Assembly (NCBI GenBank): GCA_964423345.1
Contig: CAYREV010000003.1
Location: forward strand, 1-64,000
Reading direction: 5' to 3'
DNA: 64,000 bases
Source: CAYREV01 sp964423345
GTDB taxonomy: Bacteria; Bacteroidota; Rhodothermia; Balneolales; Balneolaceae
Both the position numbers and the translations under genes were made by a program. How positions within the stretch are numbered: position 1 is the stretch's first letter; each line of letters begins with the position of its first letter. Below the pieces are notes generated by a model. It saw only the letters and a program-made list of their open reading frames with translations. It was not told the origin of the DNA and searched no databases. This document shows positions 41,646 through 50,750 of this stretch, piece by piece.

Positions 41646-42212
41646 ATGGATAAGAAATCCGACATACATTTCACCTATCCGCCCAACCTTCACGAACTTG
41701 ATTTGGCTACGCTCGTGTCGATGTACCGGGAGCGTGGCATCCCCAAAAAAGCCCGTCCCGGTGAGTATTTTGCCTGCTACCATACCCGTATGCTGATTAA
41801 GGAGGGCAAATGGTGGTTCGGCCTTTACTTTTGCCAACAGGCCTGGGACGAATTGTTGACTAAAAGTTGTGAAGGGTATCCGCTAACCGAGGTAGAAATG
41901 AATATACTCGGCATGGCCTATACGGCCGAAGATGAGCCGCCCGGCCGCGACGATGTGGAACAGAACAGCGGTGCCGTCCCCAAGCTGGCCTATATGATTG
42001 TGAACGACCTGAAAGAGTTCGGCTTTATCACGCTGGATGACCAGAGCCGGATACTGATTACGCCCAGGGGTGAAAAGGCGTTGCAGGGCATCGCTAAACG
42101 CATCTACAATAAGAAATTTACCGCTGAGATGCTGCAGGTCAGCCGGGATACGCCCCGGCCGTCCATCGAGCGGGCCAAGAAGAAAGACAGCGAACAGGCG
42201 TCGCTTTTTTAG
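41646..42212 (+). CDS. Hypothetical protein, winged-helix-like C-terminal half
   Basis: A 188-residue soluble protein that I do not recognise. The middle (AYMIVNDLKEFGFITLDDQSRILITPRGEKALQGIAKRIY) reads like a winged helix: a helix, then a two-strand wing and a helix, as in MarR/PadR-like DNA-binding folds. The N-terminal half is aromatic-rich (GKWWFGLYFCQQAWDELL). It ends in a basic tail and overlaps by 4 bases the convergent vWA lipoprotein gene. No function is claimed. Confidence 0.65.
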   Translation: MDKKSDIHFTYPPNLHELDLATLVSMYRERGIPKKARPGEYFACYHTRMLIKEGKWWFGLYFCQQAWDELLTKSCEGYPLTEVEMNILGMAYTAEDEPPGRDDVEQNSGAVPKLAYMIVNDLKEFGFITLDDQSRILITPRGEKALQGIAKRIYNKKFTAEMLQVSRDTPRPSIERAKKKDSEQASLF

Positions 42213-42982
42213 TCTACCCTCCGCGCACGAACCCCGAAATCGACATTATCTTTAACCCAGTTCGTCCATCGTTGTTGTTCGGAAATAGGTTTTTCGGGCA
42301 GGTAGATGGTTGAGTCGTTCCAGGTAGTCATTACCTCGGCATCCTGGGTCCATATCTTCACTCGTCGGCGGGGGACTTTCGTCTGCCAGTTTTTACCTGT
42401 TGTGGGATCGGTAAAGAGAACCCGGAGGGTGATGTTGCGCGAGAGTCGTTCCAAGGGGCTCAGGTCGATGCTGCGGAAATAGGTTTTATCGTCTTTCTTA
42501 ATATCGGGTATGCCGTCGGTTACCATAACGACCGATACCGGACGGAGTACCAGGTTTTTATTCCTAAGCGTCAGGGCCACCTGTTCAAAGAAAGCATTGA
42601 AATCGGTAAAGGGGTTCTGGACGGTATCGGGAAATATCTCGTGGAGTTTTTTCTCGATCTCGCCTACCGACTTGTTTTCAAAAACCTGAATGGGATAAAA
42701 GGTTTTGGGCTCCCCCGGGGTGGCCCCACCGATGGAGCTCACAAAAAGAACATTGGGTTCCTCCAGCCCATCCACATTATTCAAGTGGGCATAAATATAG
42801 TGGGCAAGGAAATTAAGGGATTCATCAAAATAGCCGCTGTTGATGAAAGAACCGCTAATATCCACCCCTACAAAGAGGGAGAGGCGCGGGTTTCGTTCAC
42901 CTTCCAGGCTGCACCCTGCGGCTACACACAGGATACCGGCCAACAGTACGAGAGACAGTCGCTTACCTATAGTGATAGACAT
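42209..42982 (-). CDS. Lipoprotein with von Willebrand factor A-like domain
   Basis: A 257-residue exported protein from the ATG at 42982. The signal RLSLVLLAGILCVAAGC gives lipidation at the Cys of AAGC. A vWA-like domain follows, with a MIDAS-type VGVDISGSF and a later strand VSVVMVTDGIPDIKKDD supplying the usual acidic loop. Thus metal-dependent protein or ligand binding in the periplasm is plausible. It starts 9 bases after the end of a multi-pass membrane protein gene in the same direction, and the two look like one functional unit. I do not recognise the pair. Confidence 0.75.
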   Translation of the reverse strand: MSITIGKRLSLVLLAGILCVAAGCSLEGERNPRLSLFVGVDISGSFINSGYFDESLNFLAHYIYAHLNNVDGLEEPNVLFVSSIGGATPGEPKTFYPIQVFENKSVGEIEKKLHEIFPDTVQNPFTDFNAFFEQVALTLRNKNLVLRPVSVVMVTDGIPDIKKDDKTYFRSIDLSPLERLSRNITLRVLFTDPTTGKNWQTKVPRRRVKIWTQDAEVMTTWNDSTIYLPEKPISEQQRWTNWVKDNVDFGVRARRVD

Positions 42983-42991
42983 GGTCAATAC

Positions 42992-44224
42992 CTAGTTAGA
43001 TGATTGGGTTGCTTTGAGATCTTCACTCTTTTTTGACAGCGTTTCAATCAATACCTTGGACTGTTTGATGTCGTCTATCGATTTGAACGGCAGGTCGAAA
43101 AGGTGTGTACCGCTGACCAGCAGCGTAAGGAAGTTGATGGAAGCCGCAATGACTTGCAGGGGAGGCAACATGAAAGCGGATACGAGCTCATTGCCTTTTT
43201 TCTGTACCCAGTCGGCATCTTCCTTGATCTTGTCCATAAATCCGTTGGTGTAGTCGATCGTCTCTTCCGTTTCTTTCGCCTCCGAAGCGGATGTTTCCGG
43301 CTCTTGTAATCCCTTGCCTTGAATGACCGACATAATAGTCGGAGTGCCGTGGGCTGCAAACAGGAACCAGGAAAGGCTGCGTATACCGAACCACATGAAG
43401 GTGGATATGGCGAGGATGGAAATCATACCGATCTGGAAATCTTCAGCATAGAGGGCAAACCAGGGAACCAGCGCATCAACGAACTCCCTGTAAAGGAAGA
43501 CGACCTCTACGAAGAGGACGATAAATTCGATCACACCGATACCGATAATCTGGGAAATATTTCTTTCCTTTACCGAATCTACGAAGGTGGATAGAACCGC
43601 ATAACTGCCGAGTACGATGAAGAAAAGGAAGGTGAACAACGGTATCCTGACCGCCAATATAGAGAGCTGCTCTCCGGTAATATTGGAGAGGGTGTCGAGC
43701 ACCAGCGGTGTGGTGACATAGGTGAATATGGTGGCTTCCACCAGTACCCAGAAAAGCGTAAGGAATACCGCAATCCAGGGCACGCGGGAGCCGACCACCC
43801 GGCTGGAGGCTCTTCCCAGAAACTTGAAAGGCATCACAACGACCATCTGGGCGGCCGACCAGATACCCAGCACCACGACCTTGACCAGTTCCAGGAGCGC
43901 GACCACAAAGTAAAACAAAAACTTAAAGATACCGCCCCAGAAGGAGACGACGGCCTTGCCGAGGTCCCACCAGGTGATAAAGAGCGAAATAACGAAATTT
44001 TTGCGGTTATGCCGGAACAGGACCGTCAGGAAAGCAGGAATCGTTATCCAGCAGCCGAGAATGAATGCGAAAGCGGGCAACAGCAAAAACAGCCGCTTGG
44101 CCGACATCAGCAGTACCGGATCGGTTGAAGCCCATGCAAATTCAATGAACGACTCCTGAAATAGCGTTGGAAAAAGCAGGATATACAATACCAGCTTGGT
44201 AAAACTTCCCGAATCATTAATCAT
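42992..44224 (-). CDS. Hypothetical polytopic membrane protein
   Basis: A 410-residue inner-membrane protein of unrecognised family. About eight hydrophobic segments occur between residues 8 and 295; one long stretch (about 78-135) is rich in Trp, Phe and Val and may be amphipathic. The last 110 residues are largely soluble: an acidic linker (ASEAKETEETIDY), a helix, one further hydrophobic patch (LQVIAASINFLTLLVSG), and a Lys/Ser-rich tail. It is the first gene of a two-gene unit with the vWA lipoprotein. Transport, sensing or envelope-assembly roles are all open. Confidence 0.7.
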   Translation of the reverse strand: MINDSGSFTKLVLYILLFPTLFQESFIEFAWASTDPVLLMSAKRLFLLLPAFAFILGCWITIPAFLTVLFRHNRKNFVISLFITWWDLGKAVVSFWGGIFKFLFYFVVALLELVKVVVLGIWSAAQMVVVMPFKFLGRASSRVVGSRVPWIAVFLTLFWVLVEATIFTYVTTPLVLDTLSNITGEQLSILAVRIPLFTFLFFIVLGSYAVLSTFVDSVKERNISQIIGIGVIEFIVLFVEVVFLYREFVDALVPWFALYAEDFQIGMISILAISTFMWFGIRSLSWFLFAAHGTPTIMSVIQGKGLQEPETSASEAKETEETIDYTNGFMDKIKEDADWVQKKGNELVSAFMLPPLQVIAASINFLTLLVSGTHLFDLPFKSIDDIKQSKVLIETLSKKSEDLKATQSSN

Positions 44225-44395
44225 AAATCCCCCTGTTTTGTAGTAGGTGTAACGATTTGTATTCAGTTTAATGGGGCGGCGAAAAGAATGTTCCCGCTGC
44301 CCCGACCGGTAAGTAACAGGAGTGATTCAGCCGTTATTTGTTACAGAAAGGGCTTGCAAGGGTTTTTGGGGAAGATCTGTGGGGAAGGCGGGACT

Positions 44396-45583
44396 TTATA
44401 AGAAGGCTGATTGTTTTCGTTCCTCCCTGCATACGTCTTCAACGGTTTCGGCCACTTTGGGGGCGACCCGCTTGTCAAAGGCACTGGGAATGATCTCTTC
44501 GGGGTTGGGATCATCAACGCAGTCGGCGATGGCGTAGGCTGAAGCCACGTACATCCGGTAGGTGATATCCTGGGTGCGCGCATTTAGGGCGCCTCGAAAG
44601 AGCCCCGGGAAAGCAAGGACATTGTTGATCTGGTTGGGGAAATCGGACCGCCCGGTGGCAATGATATCTGCTCCGGCACTATGGGCCTCGTCCGGCATGA
44701 TTTCGGGGATAGGGTTGGCCATTGCAAAGATGATGGGGTGCTTTTTCATTTTCTGTATCATCCCCGGTTTCAGGACGCCGGGCACCGATACCCCGATGAA
44801 TACGTCGGCATCTTCGAGGGCATCGCCCAGGCCGCCTTTGACACGGTGCCGGTTGGTCAGTTCTGCCATCTCCCGCTTTACGGGGTTCATCTCATCCCGT
44901 CCCCGGTAGAGGGTGCCCCGGCTGTCGCACATAATCACTTCGCGCACCCCCACATGCTGCAGGAGTTTGACGATGGCAACCCCTGCGGCTCCCGACCCAT
45001 TGATGACAATTTTCAGGTTGTTGAGTTTGCGTCCGGTTACCCGCATGGCATTTATCATGCCGGCCAGTGTAACGACCGCCGTACCGTGCTGGTCATCGTG
45101 CATCACCGGTATATCAAGTTCCTTCTTCAATTGCTGCTCGATCTCAAAGCATTTGGGTGCGGCGATGTCTTCCAGGTTGATTCCCCCGTAGCTTGGGGCT
45201 ATGGCCTTGACGGCCCGTATTATTTCCTGCGGATCCTGGGTATCGAGCACAACGGGCACGGCGTCAACCTCGGCAAACTTTTTAAAAAGCACGCACTTGC
45301 CTTCCATCACCGGAAGGGAGGCCCGGGGACCGATATTCCCGAGGCCCAAAACCGCCGATCCGTCTGAGACGACAGCTACCGAATTGCCTTTCCAGGTGTA
45401 GTCGTAGGCTTTGGCCTTGTCGGCGGCGATCTGCCGGCAGGGTTCCGCCACGCCGGGGGTATAGGCAATACTCAGGTCTTCACGGGTGTCGAGGGGCATC
45501 CGTGAGCTGATATTAATCTTGCCCCTGTATTTTTTGTGGGCTTCTAAGGATTGCTCCCCGTAATCATTTCTTTTGGAAGACAT
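44396..45583 (-). CDS. Malic enzyme (oxaloacetate-decarboxylating), short form
   Basis: A 395-residue enzyme converting malate to pyruvate and CO2 with reduction of NAD(P). The substrate domain has AYTPGVAEPC, SDGSAVLGLGNIGPRASLPVMEGK and LEDIAAPKCFEIE for metal and malate binding; the Rossmann domain has VINGSGAAGVAIVKLL. ATGRSDFPNQINNVLAFPGLFRGAL is typical. It lacks the C-terminal phosphotransacetylase domain of the approximately 750-residue MaeB forms. Cofactor preference cannot be settled by eye. Confidence 0.93.
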   Translation of the reverse strand: MSSKRNDYGEQSLEAHKKYRGKINISSRMPLDTREDLSIAYTPGVAEPCRQIAADKAKAYDYTWKGNSVAVVSDGSAVLGLGNIGPRASLPVMEGKCVLFKKFAEVDAVPVVLDTQDPQEIIRAVKAIAPSYGGINLEDIAAPKCFEIEQQLKKELDIPVMHDDQHGTAVVTLAGMINAMRVTGRKLNNLKIVINGSGAAGVAIVKLLQHVGVREVIMCDSRGTLYRGRDEMNPVKREMAELTNRHRVKGGLGDALEDADVFIGVSVPGVLKPGMIQKMKKHPIIFAMANPIPEIMPDEAHSAGADIIATGRSDFPNQINNVLAFPGLFRGALNARTQDITYRMYVASAYAIADCVDDPNPEEIIPSAFDKRVAPKVAETVEDVCREERKQSAFL

Positions 45584-45622
45584 GGTAGCTATGGGTTAAG
45601 TAACAACACGTTAAATGTTCGG

Positions 45623-45646
45623 GCACAAAACTAAGGAGTTTTGTGC
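45623..45646. terminator. Perfect 10-base hairpin between M1 peptidase and malic enzyme genes
   Basis: GCACAAAACT and AGTTTTGTGC pair perfectly over a 4-base AAGG loop. It lies 42 bases past the M1 peptidase stop and 40 bases upstream of the malic enzyme start, both on the minus strand. No T run follows. It could end the peptidase transcript or be an operator for malic enzyme. Confidence 0.5.
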
Positions 45647-45687
45647 TCAAAGGTTTAAATAGTTCGTAAAACTTCAAAAGTATTATC

Positions 45688-47595
45688 CTATCCGCCCAGC
45701 AGTGTTTCTTCCCGTGTAAACTCATCCGGTATTATAAACACATTATTGTTTCGGTTGATATCGGCCAGCCGGTATGACGGATCAATGATAATACGCTCGA
45801 TGGTTGAGAATCCGTCCGGAATTTCAAACCGGTAGGTCGGATTAACCCAGGGCCAGTCGTCCAGAACCGTCCGTTTGGCATCGGGGTATTCGTCATTGCT
45901 TTTAATACCCCTCATGATGCGAAGAGGCAGGTAAAACAGTTGCCGGCTTCCGTCCCGGTATTCGACCATCAGGTCGATGGGCATCGGCATCAGGTCGTGT
46001 CTTTCGAGGGTGACGATGGTGGAGTTTTCGTTACCGACGACCGAGGTGATACCGTAGTCGATGGTCCTGGTGCTTTCAATGAAATACTGGTAGTACCAAT
46101 CGAGTACCATGCCCGACTCCTGTTCCATCACACGAAGGAAATCCCTTCCGTCGGGGTGCTTGAACTTCCATGTGTGGAAGAAGCGCTTCATGCCCCGGTC
46201 GAATGCCTTGTTGCCGATGACGTAGCGAAGCTGGTTAAGAAAAACCGCCCCTTTGGAATAGGCTGCTCTATCGTGGGCCCGGTTGGTAAGGAAGTGGTCG
46301 GCATGGGTATCCATCGCTTCTTCCTTTCCGTCTTCGACAATACTGAAATAGGAGCGGTAGGAGCTGCCATGCGGGTACTTCTCCTCTCCGAACAGGTGCT
46401 CCATGACCAGTTCGTCGGCATAGGAGGTAAAACCCTCATCTATCCAGGGATACCGGCTTTCGTTGTTGGCGAGTACGCCGTAGTACCACATGTGGACAAG
46501 TTCGTGCACCGTTACCCCGACCAGGCTGCCCAGGGACCTTTTGCCGGTAATGAGGGTGCCCATGGGATACTCCATGCCTCCGTCGCCGCCCTGGATGACC
46601 GAAAACTTATCGTACGGGTACTTCCCGAAATGTTTGCTCATAAACTGGAATCCCTTGACGGTATAGGCGGGCAGCTGTTCCCAGTTTTTCCTGAGCTGGG
46701 CCTGGCGTGCACTGTCGGCATTTTCGGCTACCGGATCGGTCTGGTAAAAGAAGTGAAGTTCAGGCCCCCCGGGAACCTGGGCGGTCGTGTGGGTATAGTC
46801 GGGATCGGCCCCCCACATAAAATCGTGAACGTTTTCTGCTTTCCAGTGCCAAGTCAGTTTTTTTGAATCCGGGCGGCGGACCTCAGAACCCTCTTTCTGG
46901 TAGCCGTGTCCTATTTCCTGCGGATTCTGAAGGTGGCCGGTGGCTCCCATCACATAGGAGGAGTCGATGGTAATAGTAACTTCGAAATCGCCCCATACCC
47001 CATAGAACTCACGGCCGATATAGGGGTTCGGATGCCATCCGTCCTCATCGTATTCGGAGATCTTGGGGTACCACTGGCTCATGGAGAGGGCCACTCCCTC
47101 CTTGTTGTCCCAGCCCGAACGGCGGATCTGCCGCGGCACCTGGCTGTTGAATTTCATATTGAATACCGTTTTTTCGCCCGGCAGAATCGGTTCGTTAAGT
47201 TTTACCTCCATGACGGTGCCCTCAATGTGATAGTCCACAGCCTGCCCGTCCTGGGTCAGGGCGTTGACCTTGTGGTAGCCGATTTCATCCTCAGGCAGGT
47301 GGTAGATACGGTCGCGTACCCTGCTGTCGGGATCGGCAATGGTACGGGAGCGGACGTCCATCATGCTGTTGGGCTGGAAGGCATTGAAATAAAGGTGGTA
47401 AAATACACGGTTCAGCGTGTCGGGGGAGTTATTGTGGTAGGTAAGCTCCTGCGTACCGCTAAAGCGGTGGTCGGCCGCATTTACGTCTATATCCATCTTG
47501 TATTCCACCCGTTGCTGCCAGTAGTTTTCCCCCTGGCCAAAGCTTGTGGAGGTTATCATCAAAAAGCCGAGTAGCAATAATATTCTGATCTTCAT
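45688..47595 (-). CDS. M1 family zinc aminopeptidase, exported
   Basis: A 635-residue metallopeptidase with a signal peptide (RILLLLGFLMITSTSFGQ). The N-terminal beta domain is followed by the catalytic domain with HELVH and a downstream Glu in DEGFTSYADEL (HExxH-x18-E), and GGDGGMEYPMGTLI, a gluzincin exopeptidase block replacing GAMEN. It probably acts in the periplasm or at the surface to release N-terminal residues from peptides. The C terminus has no secretion-tag domain. Confidence 0.92.
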   Translation of the reverse strand: MKIRILLLLGFLMITSTSFGQGENYWQQRVEYKMDIDVNAADHRFSGTQELTYHNNSPDTLNRVFYHLYFNAFQPNSMMDVRSRTIADPDSRVRDRIYHLPEDEIGYHKVNALTQDGQAVDYHIEGTVMEVKLNEPILPGEKTVFNMKFNSQVPRQIRRSGWDNKEGVALSMSQWYPKISEYDEDGWHPNPYIGREFYGVWGDFEVTITIDSSYVMGATGHLQNPQEIGHGYQKEGSEVRRPDSKKLTWHWKAENVHDFMWGADPDYTHTTAQVPGGPELHFFYQTDPVAENADSARQAQLRKNWEQLPAYTVKGFQFMSKHFGKYPYDKFSVIQGGDGGMEYPMGTLITGKRSLGSLVGVTVHELVHMWYYGVLANNESRYPWIDEGFTSYADELVMEHLFGEEKYPHGSSYRSYFSIVEDGKEEAMDTHADHFLTNRAHDRAAYSKGAVFLNQLRYVIGNKAFDRGMKRFFHTWKFKHPDGRDFLRVMEQESGMVLDWYYQYFIESTRTIDYGITSVVGNENSTIVTLERHDLMPMPIDLMVEYRDGSRQLFYLPLRIMRGIKSNDEYPDAKRTVLDDWPWVNPTYRFEIPDGFSTIERIIIDPSYRLADINRNNNVFIIPDEFTREETLLGG

Positions 47596-47676
47596 ACCGG
47601 AGTATATATTTGGGGTTAAATTTAAAGGGGCCGTCTTTTTAAGCGTTATAGAAACACAAAAATGGTTCAGGTCATT

Positions 47677-48285
47677 TCAAAAGGTGTTTCGGCTTGCAAA
47701 AGCCCGGCTGAGAGTGGCTTCATCAATAAATTCGAGTTCCGTACCCATGGGAATGCCATAGGCTATGCGGGTGACGTCAATGCCGTCGTAGTTTTTGAGC
47801 AGCTTGTTGATATAGTAGGAGGTGGCCTCGCCTTCCGAATCCGGATTCAGGGCCAGAATCACCTCCTGGATCTGTTCCTCGCTGTCGTTGATCCGTTGAA
47901 GAAGTTCCTTTATGCGAACATCGTCGGGGCCTATATTGTCCAGCGGTGATATAATGCCTCCCAATACGTGATACTTGCCTTTAAATTCGTTGGTTTTCTC
48001 AATAAGGAACACATCCTGTGATTCCTCAACCACGCATATCTGTCCATTGTCCCGTTTCACGCTGTCGCAGATGGAACAGGGGTCGTTATCGCTTATCACC
48101 CCGCAATTGGAGCATCGCGTGATCGATCTCTTCAGCTTAACGAGTGCCTCTGCGATTTTGGTGACATATTCCTCATTTTGTTTGAGCAGATAGAGAGCGA
48201 TACGGCGAGCAGATTTTCGGCCCGTACCGGGCAGTTTGGCCAGTTGCTCAATGGCCTGTTCCAAAATTTCTGAAGTTCCCTGCAT
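47677..48285 (-). CDS. recR: Recombination mediator RecR
   Basis: A 202-residue protein with the N-terminal helix-hairpin-helix (LAKLPGTGRKSARRIALYLL), a four-Cys zinc motif (CSNCGVISDNDPCSICDS), a Toprim domain (ICVVEESQDVFLIEKT) and a C-terminal Walker-like region (TRIAYGIPMGTELEFID). RecR with RecO/RecF loads RecA on gapped DNA. It is the last gene of the classic dnaX-ybaB-recR cluster, here with an 80-base gap from ybaB. Confidence 0.96.
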   Translation of the reverse strand: MQGTSEILEQAIEQLAKLPGTGRKSARRIALYLLKQNEEYVTKIAEALVKLKRSITRCSNCGVISDNDPCSICDSVKRDNGQICVVEESQDVFLIEKTNEFKGKYHVLGGIISPLDNIGPDDVRIKELLQRINDSEEQIQEVILALNPDSEGEATSYYINKLLKNYDGIDVTRIAYGIPMGTELEFIDEATLSRAFASRNTF

Positions 48286-48365
48286 ACTTTCCTTTTAGCT
48301 GTTGAAGGGTTCCTGTCAAAGGCTTTAAACCTTCAACGATTGAATCTGAAGCGATTATATAAGTA

Positions 48366-48707
48366 TTACATGCCGAGTTTGCTGAGATCCATGCCGGGTA
48401 TGCCGCCGCCGGGCATCATGCCCTTGTAGGTGTCCTGCATCTTTTCCTGAGCAGCTTCTTCCGCCTTCTCCATCGCCTTGTTGACTCCCGCCACGACGAG
48501 GTCCTCAAGCATCTCAACATCATCGGGATCGATAACATCTTTGTCTAACTTAATGCTCAGTATCTTGCGTTTGCCGTTTGCGGTTACTTTAACCATTCCA
48601 CCCCCGGCTTCCGCTTCAACCTCAACCTTTTCCAGTTCCTGTTGTGCTTCCTCAACTTTTGATTGCAGTTCGGACAGCTTGCCGAACATATCTGCCATGT
48701 TAGTCAT
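48366..48707 (-). CDS. ybaB: YbaB/EbfC nucleoid-associated protein
   Basis: A 113-residue DNA-binding protein with the N-terminal coiled coil (DMFGKLSELQSKVEEAQQELEKVEVEAEAGGGMVKVTANGKRK) and a Met/Gly-rich tail (GGGIPGMDLSKLGM). YbaB dimers bind DNA and affect nucleoid structure. Lying between dnaX and recR, as in most bacteria, it is likely co-transcribed with them; the gap from dnaX is 29 bases. Confidence 0.95.
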   Translation of the reverse strand: MTNMADMFGKLSELQSKVEEAQQELEKVEVEAEAGGGMVKVTANGKRKILSIKLDKDVIDPDDVEMLEDLVVAGVNKAMEKAEEAAQEKMQDTYKGMMPGGGIPGMDLSKLGM

Positions 48708-48736
48708 AATATCGTGATTAAAGTTTTCCTTCCTGT

Positions 48737-50626
48737 TTACTGATTCAAGTTATAATCCAGCTCGGCTCCAAAAAGTTCAACCAGCTTCTTGATGGTAGGA
48801 TCTCGATCCTGCAGGGCTTTAAATCGCTCATAGGGACTTTTCGATTCTTCCATATCCTCGTCCGTTTTCTGTACCACGCAGCTGATCCGCAGGAAGATCC
48901 CCACTACACTCTCAAGAACCTTGCTCAACCGCTTTTTATTTTCCTCGACTATTTTTTTGGAGAAATCGTCATTGCATCGAAGTTTAAGGGTACGGTTCTT
49001 TAGGGCCATGGGGTCCACCCGCTGCATCTGGAAGTAAAGCATTTGCGGGACGTGGGCCCTCAGGGCTTCAATGTACTCGGGCCAGCTTTCCTTAATCTCC
49101 TCCAGGGTTATGCTTTCACGCTTTTTACTGTTTTCTTTCGATGCCGGCACTTCTTCCTCTGCGGCTGCGGGCTGCTTTCCATTTCCCGCAGCGGATGAGC
49201 GGCTGTCGGAACCATTGCCGAGGGATGGCTGACCAAAGAATTCGCTGTATTTATCATCTTCAGGACTTTTGGTCTCTTCAGAAACCTTTGCTTCCTGCAC
49301 GGAAGATACCGGGGCTCCTTCTTTTTCCCGGTTGGAGGCCTGTTGCTGCACATCTGCCGGCTGTTGTTTCCCGGAGTCCGCTTTGTCAGTACCTACAGCT
49401 TCGTCGGCCGCCGAAGATTCGGGGGGTGCGCTGTCATTTGCAGTTGGGGAGGAGGAGCCGGCCTTGTCTTCGCCCTTGGAAACCCCGTTTTGAGTTAACT
49501 TTCCCTTACGGAGCTTTTTTTTTAAATCCTCCAGTTCCTCCAGCAGGATGTTGAGGTTTTGGGCCCGTTCCATGTGGATAAGTTTCAACAGCGTAATTTC
49601 AAACTGTATTCGGGGCTGGTGGGCTTCCTTGATCTTGTATTGTGCTTCGCTGACGATATGCAGCATGCGCATGAGGTCGTCTTCGGTAAAGGCCTCGGAA
49701 GACTTCCGGTAACGCTTTTTGGTGTCGGGAGTGGCTTCAACCAGGTGCATCTTGGATGAGTTCTTGGCCACATACAGGTTGCGAAGGTGTTCGGTAAGGC
49801 TGACCAGGAATTCCTGAATGTCGTAACCCTCTTCGAGAAGCCTGTTGATGAGTTCGATGCCGTTTCCCGCATCATGCTGTTCCACCGACTCCATGAACTG
49901 AAAGAGCCGTTCGGTGCTGACTACATTGAGGGCTCTCAACAGTTCTTCATGTTCTATGTCGTTGCCGCAAAAGGCGATAGCCTGGTCCATCAGTCCGAGG
50001 GCATCGCGCAGGGCCCCGTCGGCTTTTTTGGCAATGACGTGCAGCGACTCGTCGTCGATACGGATCCCTTCACGGTCGGCCACTTCGCGCAGGCGGGAAA
50101 CGATCTCTTCCACACTGATGCGCTTGAAGTCGAAACGCTGAACGCGGGACAGGATAGTGGGCAGCACCTTGTGGGGTTCGGTTGTCGCAAAGATAAAGAT
50201 GACGTGGCCGGGTGGTTCTTCAAGGGTCTTCAGCAAAGCGTTGAATGCGGCCTTGCTGAGCATGTGAACCTCGTCAATGATATAAATTTTGTAACGGCCG
50301 TTCTGTGGAGGGATGCGCACCCGTTCCCGCAAATCCCGGATGTCGTCGACCCCGTTGTTGGATGCGGCGTCGATTTCAATGACGTTGAGCGTTTGGTTGA
50401 GGGACTCCCCGTCTACCTCTTCCTTAATATCGTTTACGGCCCGCGCCAGTACGCGCGCCATGGTGGTTTTGCCGACGCCCCGGGGACCGCAGAACATATA
50501 GGCATGGGCAAGCCGGTTCTGGCTGATGGCATTTTTGAGGGTATCGCTCACGTGACTCTGGGAAACGATATCGTCAAAAGTGCGGGGCCTGTATGTACGG
50601 GTTAAAGCGCGGTAGTTGTCAGACAT
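48737..50626 (-). CDS. dnaX: DNA polymerase III subunit gamma/tau
   Basis: A 629-residue clamp-loader ATPase. Domain I has GPRGVGKTTMARVLARAVN (Walker A), then IDEVHMLSKAAFNALLKTLEEPP (Walker B) and the sensor FATTEPHKVLPTILSR. The usual four-cysteine zinc module between Walker A and B is missing: after ARAVN the sequence runs NDIKEEVDGESLNQTL to VIEIDAASNNGV. The C-terminal part is an acidic, Ser/Ala/Gln-rich linker (about residues 375-495) and a tau-like end domain. No slippery A-run frameshift site was identified. Confidence 0.95.
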   Translation of the reverse strand: MSDNYRALTRTYRPRTFDDIVSQSHVSDTLKNAISQNRLAHAYMFCGPRGVGKTTMARVLARAVNDIKEEVDGESLNQTLNVIEIDAASNNGVDDIRDLRERVRIPPQNGRYKIYIIDEVHMLSKAAFNALLKTLEEPPGHVIFIFATTEPHKVLPTILSRVQRFDFKRISVEEIVSRLREVADREGIRIDDESLHVIAKKADGALRDALGLMDQAIAFCGNDIEHEELLRALNVVSTERLFQFMESVEQHDAGNGIELINRLLEEGYDIQEFLVSLTEHLRNLYVAKNSSKMHLVEATPDTKKRYRKSSEAFTEDDLMRMLHIVSEAQYKIKEAHQPRIQFEITLLKLIHMERAQNLNILLEELEDLKKKLRKGKLTQNGVSKGEDKAGSSSPTANDSAPPESSAADEAVGTDKADSGKQQPADVQQQASNREKEGAPVSSVQEAKVSEETKSPEDDKYSEFFGQPSLGNGSDSRSSAAGNGKQPAAAEEEVPASKENSKKRESITLEEIKESWPEYIEALRAHVPQMLYFQMQRVDPMALKNRTLKLRCNDDFSKKIVEENKKRLSKVLESVVGIFLRISCVVQKTDEDMEESKSPYERFKALQDRDPTIKKLVELFGAELDYNLNQ

Positions 50627-50750
50627 TCGGTGCTGGTATTGACCAATGCTTATTTGAGGTAATCAACAAAATAATGTACAAAATTTGAAGCCCAATTTCG
50701 TGCCTGAATTTTTATATATCCAAAACCTACAGGGGGGCAGGCCGGAAGGG

